Source: GCA-2697345 sp049602715
GTDB lineage: Bacteria > Pseudomonadota > Alphaproteobacteria > Rhodobacterales > Rhodobacteraceae
Assembly (NCBI GenBank): GCA_049602715.1
Contig: JBMYRX010000041.1
Location: forward strand, 1-17,304
DNA: 17,304 bases
Reading direction: 5' to 3'
Shown: piece by piece, positions 13,817 to 17,304 of the stretch
How positions within the stretch are numbered: the first letter of the stretch is position 1
How the letters are laid out: each line of letters opens with the position of its first letter
Notes under the pieces: generated by a model
Told to the model about the DNA's origin: nothing
Database searches by the model: none
Seen by the model: the letters and a program-made list of their open reading frames with translations, nothing else
Made by a program: the position numbers and the translations under genes

Positions 13817-15805
13817 ATGGCGGCTAAAGATACCGAAGATCGCAAACAAGAGCGGGAAGACGAAGCAAATGGCTTAGATATGAGTCAGGCAGCTGTCAAG
13901 AAAATGATTACCGATGCTCGAGCAAGAGGGTACATTACCTACGATCAATTGAATCAAGTTTTGCCGCCAGAGCAAATTGCGTCAGAACAAATTGAAGATG
14001 TCATGTCCATGCTGTCTGAAATGGGAATAAATATAGTGGAGGATGAAGAGGCAGAGGATGATGTTCCTGGCACCACGGAACTAGTGGAGGCTAATCAATC
14101 TAAAGAAGTAGCTATAGCTACGTCATCCTCTGAAGCTTTAGATCGCACTGATGACCCTGTACGAATGTATCTTAGAGAAATGGGAACCGTCGAGCTCTTG
14201 AGTCGAGAAGGTGAGATTGCAATAGCTAAAAGAATTGAAGCTGGTCGAAGTACAATGATATCGGGACTGTGCGAAAGCCCTTTAACTTTCCAAGCAATAA
14301 CGATTTGGACTGATGAATTGTTAAATGAGGATATACTGTTACGAGATGTAATAGATTTAGAAGCAACATTTGGGACTAGTCTAGATGGAGAAGAGGGGGC
14401 AGCTGATTTATTAAATGTTGAAACTGTCGATGTATCCTCAGTTGAGAAGTCATCAAAACCTGAGGAAAAAGAGCTTGATGCTGATGGGAATATAATTGCT
14501 ACTGATGATGAAGATGACGAAGATGAACAAGCAAACATGAGTCTTGCCGCAATGGAAGACGCTTTAAAACCCAGAGTTTTAGAAACACTAGATGTTATAG
14601 CAAAAAATTATAATAACCTTTCAGGAATGCAAGATCAGAGACTATCTGCAACTCTTAATGAAGAGAAAAAGTTTTCAAAAAAAGAAGAAACAGCATATCA
14701 AGATTTAAGAGCGGAAATAGTAGAGTTAGTGAATTCGCTTCATCTTCATAACAATAGAATTGAGGCACTTGTAGACCAGATGTATGGTATAAATAGAAAA
14801 ATAATGTCCATAGATAGTAATATGGTGAAATTGGCAGATCAAGCCAGAATTAATCGGCGAGAATTTATAGATGAATATCGTGGATACGAGTTAGATCCAG
14901 GTTGGGTAGAACGGATATCAAGTAAAACAGGGAGAGGTTGGACTGCACTAATAGAGAAAAACCTTAAAAAAGTTGAAGATTTACGAGTAGAGATGGCTCA
15001 AGTTGGTCAATATGTTGGTGTAGACATTACGGAATTTAGAAGAATTGTTCAACAAGTCCAGAAAGGTGAAAAAGAGGCTAGGCAGGCAAAAAAAGAAATG
15101 GTTGAGGCTAATCTTAGGCTAGTAATTTCGATAGCAAAAAAATACACAAATAGAGGGCTACAGTTTCTAGATCTCATTCAAGAGGGCAACATTGGTTTGA
15201 TGAAGGCAGTTGATAAATTTGAATATAGGAGGGGTTATAAATTTTCAACTTATGCGACCTGGTGGATTAGGCAAGCCATTACAAGGTCTATCGCGGATCA
15301 AGCCAGAACTATTAGAATACCTGTCCATATGATCGAAACGATTAACAAATTAGTTCGTACTGGTCGGCAGATGCTTCATGAGATTGGTCGAGAACCAACC
15401 CCTGAGGAGCTAGCAGATAAGTTACAAATGCCCCTAGATAAAGTCAGAAAAGTGATGAAAATAGCCAAAGAACCTATTTCTCTGGAAACTCCAATCGGAG
15501 ATGAAGAAGATAGCCAGCTTGGGGATTTTATAGAGGATAAAAACGCGGTTCTTCCACTAGACTCGGCGATACAAGAAAATTTAAAGGAAACTACAACCCG
15601 GGTATTGTCCTCTCTTACACCGCGTGAAGAAAGAGTGCTTAGAATGCGTTTTGGTATTGGAATGAATACAGACCACACACTGGAGGAGGTAGGGCAGCAA
15701 TTTAGCGTTACTAGAGAGAGGATACGTCAGATTGAGGCTAAGGCATTGAGGAAGTTAAAGCATCCTAGCAGGTCTAGAAAGATTCGAAGTTTTCTTGAGC
15801 AGTAA
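13817..15805 (+). CDS. rpoD: RNA polymerase housekeeping sigma factor sigma-70
   Basis: Primary sigma factor of 662 residues. Region 1.1 is near 20-75 (AVKKMITDARARGYITYDQL and GINIVED), so this is a group 1 factor. Region 1.2 is DPVRMYLREMGTVELLSREG (about 113-132). A non-conserved spacer with an acidic run (DDEDDEDEQ, about 230-238) follows. Regions 2.1-2.4 span about 417-504, including NLRLVISIAKKYTNRGLQFL, EYRRGYKFSTYATWWIRQAI and the -10 recognition helix. Region 3 contains the ETPIGDEEDSQLGDFIED loop. Region 4.2, with TLEEVGQQFSVTRERIRQIE, is at about 621-640 and recognises the -35 box. I chose the ATG at 13817 because GGAG (13804-13807) is 9 bases upstream; the TTG at 13802 would put the Shine-Dalgarno inside the gene. 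The standard recognition helices fit the TTGAC-type promoters proposed in this window. Confidence 0.98.
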   Translation: MAAKDTEDRKQEREDEANGLDMSQAAVKKMITDARARGYITYDQLNQVLPPEQIASEQIEDVMSMLSEMGINIVEDEEAEDDVPGTTELVEANQSKEVAIATSSSEALDRTDDPVRMYLREMGTVELLSREGEIAIAKRIEAGRSTMISGLCESPLTFQAITIWTDELLNEDILLRDVIDLEATFGTSLDGEEGAADLLNVETVDVSSVEKSSKPEEKELDADGNIIATDDEDDEDEQANMSLAAMEDALKPRVLETLDVIAKNYNNLSGMQDQRLSATLNEEKKFSKKEETAYQDLRAEIVELVNSLHLHNNRIEALVDQMYGINRKIMSIDSNMVKLADQARINRREFIDEYRGYELDPGWVERISSKTGRGWTALIEKNLKKVEDLRVEMAQVGQYVGVDITEFRRIVQQVQKGEKEARQAKKEMVEANLRLVISIAKKYTNRGLQFLDLIQEGNIGLMKAVDKFEYRRGYKFSTYATWWIRQAITRSIADQARTIRIPVHMIETINKLVRTGRQMLHEIGREPTPEELADKLQMPLDKVRKVMKIAKEPISLETPIGDEEDSQLGDFIEDKNAVLPLDSAIQENLKETTTRVLSSLTPREERVLRMRFGIGMNTDHTLEEVGQQFSVTRERIRQIEAKALRKLKHPSRSRKIRSFLEQ

Positions 15806-15866
15806 AAGCTAAAACTTATATATGTAATAGTTCGGTTGATTTATTCTATTTGATCGGGATAAGGTG

Positions 15867-15883
15867 GACTGAGTATCTCGGTT
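15867..15883 (+). other. hairpin upstream of nrdR
   Basis: GACTGAG and CTCGGTT form a 7-bp stem (two G-U pairs) around a TAT loop, 23 bases before the nrdR start and just ahead of its AAGGGAG ribosome binding site. It lacks a U tract. It may be a weak rpoD 3' end structure or have no role. Confidence 0.25.
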
Positions 15884-15906
15884 GAATTGAATAAGGGAGT
15901 TTAATT

Positions 15907-16374
15907 ATGCGTTGTCCGTTTTGTGGGAATGTAGACACTCAAGTTAAGGACTCGCGTCCGGCGGAAGATCATGTAGCCATTCGAAGACGTAGATTCTGTC
16001 CTGCTTGTGGAGGTAGATTCACAACTTATGAGCGAGTGCAGCTGAGAGATTTAGTTGTCGTGAAATCAAACGGGAAAAGAGAGGACTTTGATAGAGATAA
16101 GTTAGAAAGGTCGATAAGAATTTCTCTTCAAAAGCGGCCTATCGAACACGAACGTATGGACCAAATGATTTCGGGGATTGTACGCCGTTTGGAAAGCTTG
16201 GGTGAAACAGATATTCCATCGGCGACTATAGGGGAGATTGTGATGGAGTCCCTTGCTCGGATAGATACAGTGGCCTATGTAAGATTCGCATCGGTTTATA
16301 AGAATTTTCAGGCAGCTGATGACTTCGAAGATTTTGTTTCAGAACTACGCCCTCCTTTACAGACAGAAGACTAA
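15907..16374 (+). CDS. nrdR: Transcriptional repressor NrdR of ribonucleotide reductase genes
   Basis: Zinc-ribbon/ATP-cone repressor, 155 residues, the standard length. It senses ATP/dATP and represses ribonucleotide reductase genes through NrdR boxes. The zinc ribbon uses Cys3, Cys6, Cys31 and Cys34 (CPFC, CPAC), with the conserved VKDSRP (13-18) and RRRRFCPACGGRFTTYER (26-43) DNA-binding segment. The ATP-cone starts at VVKSNGKREDFDRDK (about 51-65) and ends near VAYVRFASVYKNFQ (about 127-140). AAGGGAG (15893-15899) gives a strong ribosome binding site about 7 bases from the ATG. Its target nrd genes are not in the window. ribD begins 2 nt after its stop, the usual nrdR-ribD arrangement. 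Confidence 0.97.
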   Translation: MRCPFCGNVDTQVKDSRPAEDHVAIRRRRFCPACGGRFTTYERVQLRDLVVVKSNGKREDFDRDKLERSIRISLQKRPIEHERMDQMISGIVRRLESLGETDIPSATIGEIVMESLARIDTVAYVRFASVYKNFQAADDFEDFVSELRPPLQTED

Positions 16375-16376
16375 AA

Positions 16377-17304
16377 ATGGAATTAGAGGCCGACAGGCGT
16401 TGGATGTCTTTGGCAATTTCTTTAGCCTCTCGAGGATTAGGAAAAACTTGGCCAAACCCTTCTGTGGGTTGTGTGATTGTGAGTGATAATAAAGTCGTTG
16501 GTCGTGGAGTGACAGCACCCGGAGGGCGACCTCATGCAGAAAAAGTAGCTTTGGATCAAGCAGGATTTCAGGCAAAAGGTGCTACGGTTTATGTGACCCT
16601 AGAGCCCTGCTCTCATCAAGGGGAAACGGGTCCATGTGTCCTGGAATTAATAAAAGCGAAAGTCTCTGAAGTGGTAATAGCTTTGAAAGACCCTGATCCA
16701 AGAGTATCTGGTAGTGGAATCGAAACGCTAAGAGAAAAGGGAGTAAAAGTTAGAATTGGTTTGTTACGTGAGGAGGCTTTCCGGCTTAATCAAGGCTTCT
16801 TTAGTAAAATATTGATCAAAAGACCTTTGATGACTCTAAAGCTCGCTTCCACTTTTGATGGACGGATAGCAACTGAATCTGGTGAAAGTGAATGGATAAC
16901 TGGGGAAAAGTCCCGTCAACGAGTTCATTCTGTTCGTGCTCAATATGATGCGATTTTGGTGGGTAGTGGAACGATTAGAAAGGATAACCCTCGGCTCACT
17001 GTTCGGGGTTTTGGTATCAGTCATAAACCAATACGAATTTTTATCAGTACAGGTATAGATATTCCATTGCAAAGCTTTATTGCCAATTCGCCGGAGGATG
17101 GCCCGGTATGGATTATCCATGGACCTAAACTATCTAAAGAAAAATTAAATCAATGGAGTTCTCGAAACATTAAATTAATAGAAGTACCACTAGTTGATAA
17201 TAACTTTTTAGATTTAAAAACTATGATGAGAATATTGGGAAAATTGGGTCTTACTCGAATACTTTGTGAAGGGGGAGGAAAAGTCGCGGCCACTCTAATT
17301 AAAC
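16377..17304 (+). CDS. ribD: Bifunctional riboflavin deaminase/reductase RibD (3' end beyond window)
   Basis: Riboflavin biosynthesis enzyme: an N-terminal diaminohydroxyphosphoribosylaminopyrimidine deaminase followed by a 5-amino-6-(5-phosphoribosylamino)uracil reductase. About 309 codons are present and the frame is open to the window edge; the family is usually around 360 residues. The deaminase zinc site is visible as PHAE (His53, catalytic Glu55), Cys78 in LEPCSH and Cys87 in TGPC. The reductase half starts at PLMTLKLASTFDGRIA (150-165), with AILVGSGTIRKDNPRL (192-207) and LCEGGG near the truncated end. The ATG is 2 nt after the nrdR stop and has only a weak AGAAG in front, so translation is probably coupled to nrdR. 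Further riboflavin genes would be expected downstream (inference). Confidence 0.96.
   Translation, partial: MELEADRRWMSLAISLASRGLGKTWPNPSVGCVIVSDNKVVGRGVTAPGGRPHAEKVALDQAGFQAKGATVYVTLEPCSHQGETGPCVLELIKAKVSEVVIALKDPDPRVSGSGIETLREKGVKVRIGLLREEAFRLNQGFFSKILIKRPLMTLKLASTFDGRIATESGESEWITGEKSRQRVHSVRAQYDAILVGSGTIRKDNPRLTVRGFGISHKPIRIFISTGIDIPLQSFIANSPEDGPVWIIHGPKLSKEKLNQWSSRNIKLIEVPLVDNNFLDLKTMMRILGKLGLTRILCEGGGKVAATLIK

Noticed and set aside
14095..14538. A 147-codon open frame on the minus strand inside rpoD.
   Set aside because: It is antisense to the acidic spacer of rpoD, which makes a serine-rich low-complexity translation. rpoD is intact and the antisense product resembles no family.
15813..15832. 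20-bp imperfect palindrome (AACT...AGTT arms) after rpoD, considered as an NrdR box upstream of nrdR.
   Set aside because: The central ATAT part fits, but the key C and G of the consensus (acaCwAtATaTwGtgt) are missing on both sides. It is most likely A+T-rich chance symmetry.

Overview
The window is an ordinary, densely packed stretch of an A+T-rich alphaproteobacterial chromosome. The L28 protein (start MSRVCE, body NNVSHANN...RTVDHRGG), the DUF3108 protein beside it, the RpoD with its acidic spacer, and a heterotetrameric sarcosine oxidase all resemble Rhodobacterales. The strong A+T bias suggests a streamlined, probably marine lineage rather than a classic high-G+C Rhodobacter or Roseobacter. 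That placement is inference from protein character; no 16S gene is present.

Layout. Positions 1-109 hold no gene I can support. A periplasmic DUF3108 protein (110-841, minus) is divergent from meaB (932-1912, plus). Then come rpmB (2015-2305), an exported PCu(A)C-type copper chaperone (2341-2775) and lepA (2895-4694). A YbfF/ABHD11-like alpha/beta hydrolase (4712-5458, minus) converges on lepA. From 5656 everything is on the plus strand: a beta-hydroxyacid dehydrogenase family protein (5656-6612), the sarcosine oxidase operon soxB-soxD-soxA-soxG (6734-11740), dnaG (11813-13753), rpoD (13817-15805), nrdR (15907-16374) and the 5' part of ribD (16377 to the window edge).

How the genes work together. 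soxBDAG is a tightly coupled four-gene unit. Gaps run from 12 bp down to overlaps of 4 and 8 bp. It encodes all four subunits of the enzyme that oxidises sarcosine to glycine and passes the methyl carbon to tetrahydrofolate. dnaG-rpoD is the primase/housekeeping-sigma pair of the macromolecular synthesis operon, without an adjacent rpsU. nrdR-ribD is a common bacterial pair at the head of riboflavin gene clusters; ribD starts 2 nt after the nrdR stop. MeaB, LepA, L28 and the copper chaperone are housekeeping or metal-handling functions.

I looked for mobile elements, CRISPR, tRNA/rRNA genes, riboswitches and defence-type gene sets and saw none. I do not see a new multi-gene system. The points most worth checking are regulatory. 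lepA and dnaG both lack a Shine-Dalgarno sequence and have promoter-like hexamers placed so that the transcript would begin at or within a few bases of the ATG. Two small hairpins lie between dnaG and rpoD, one directly against the rpoD ribosome binding site.
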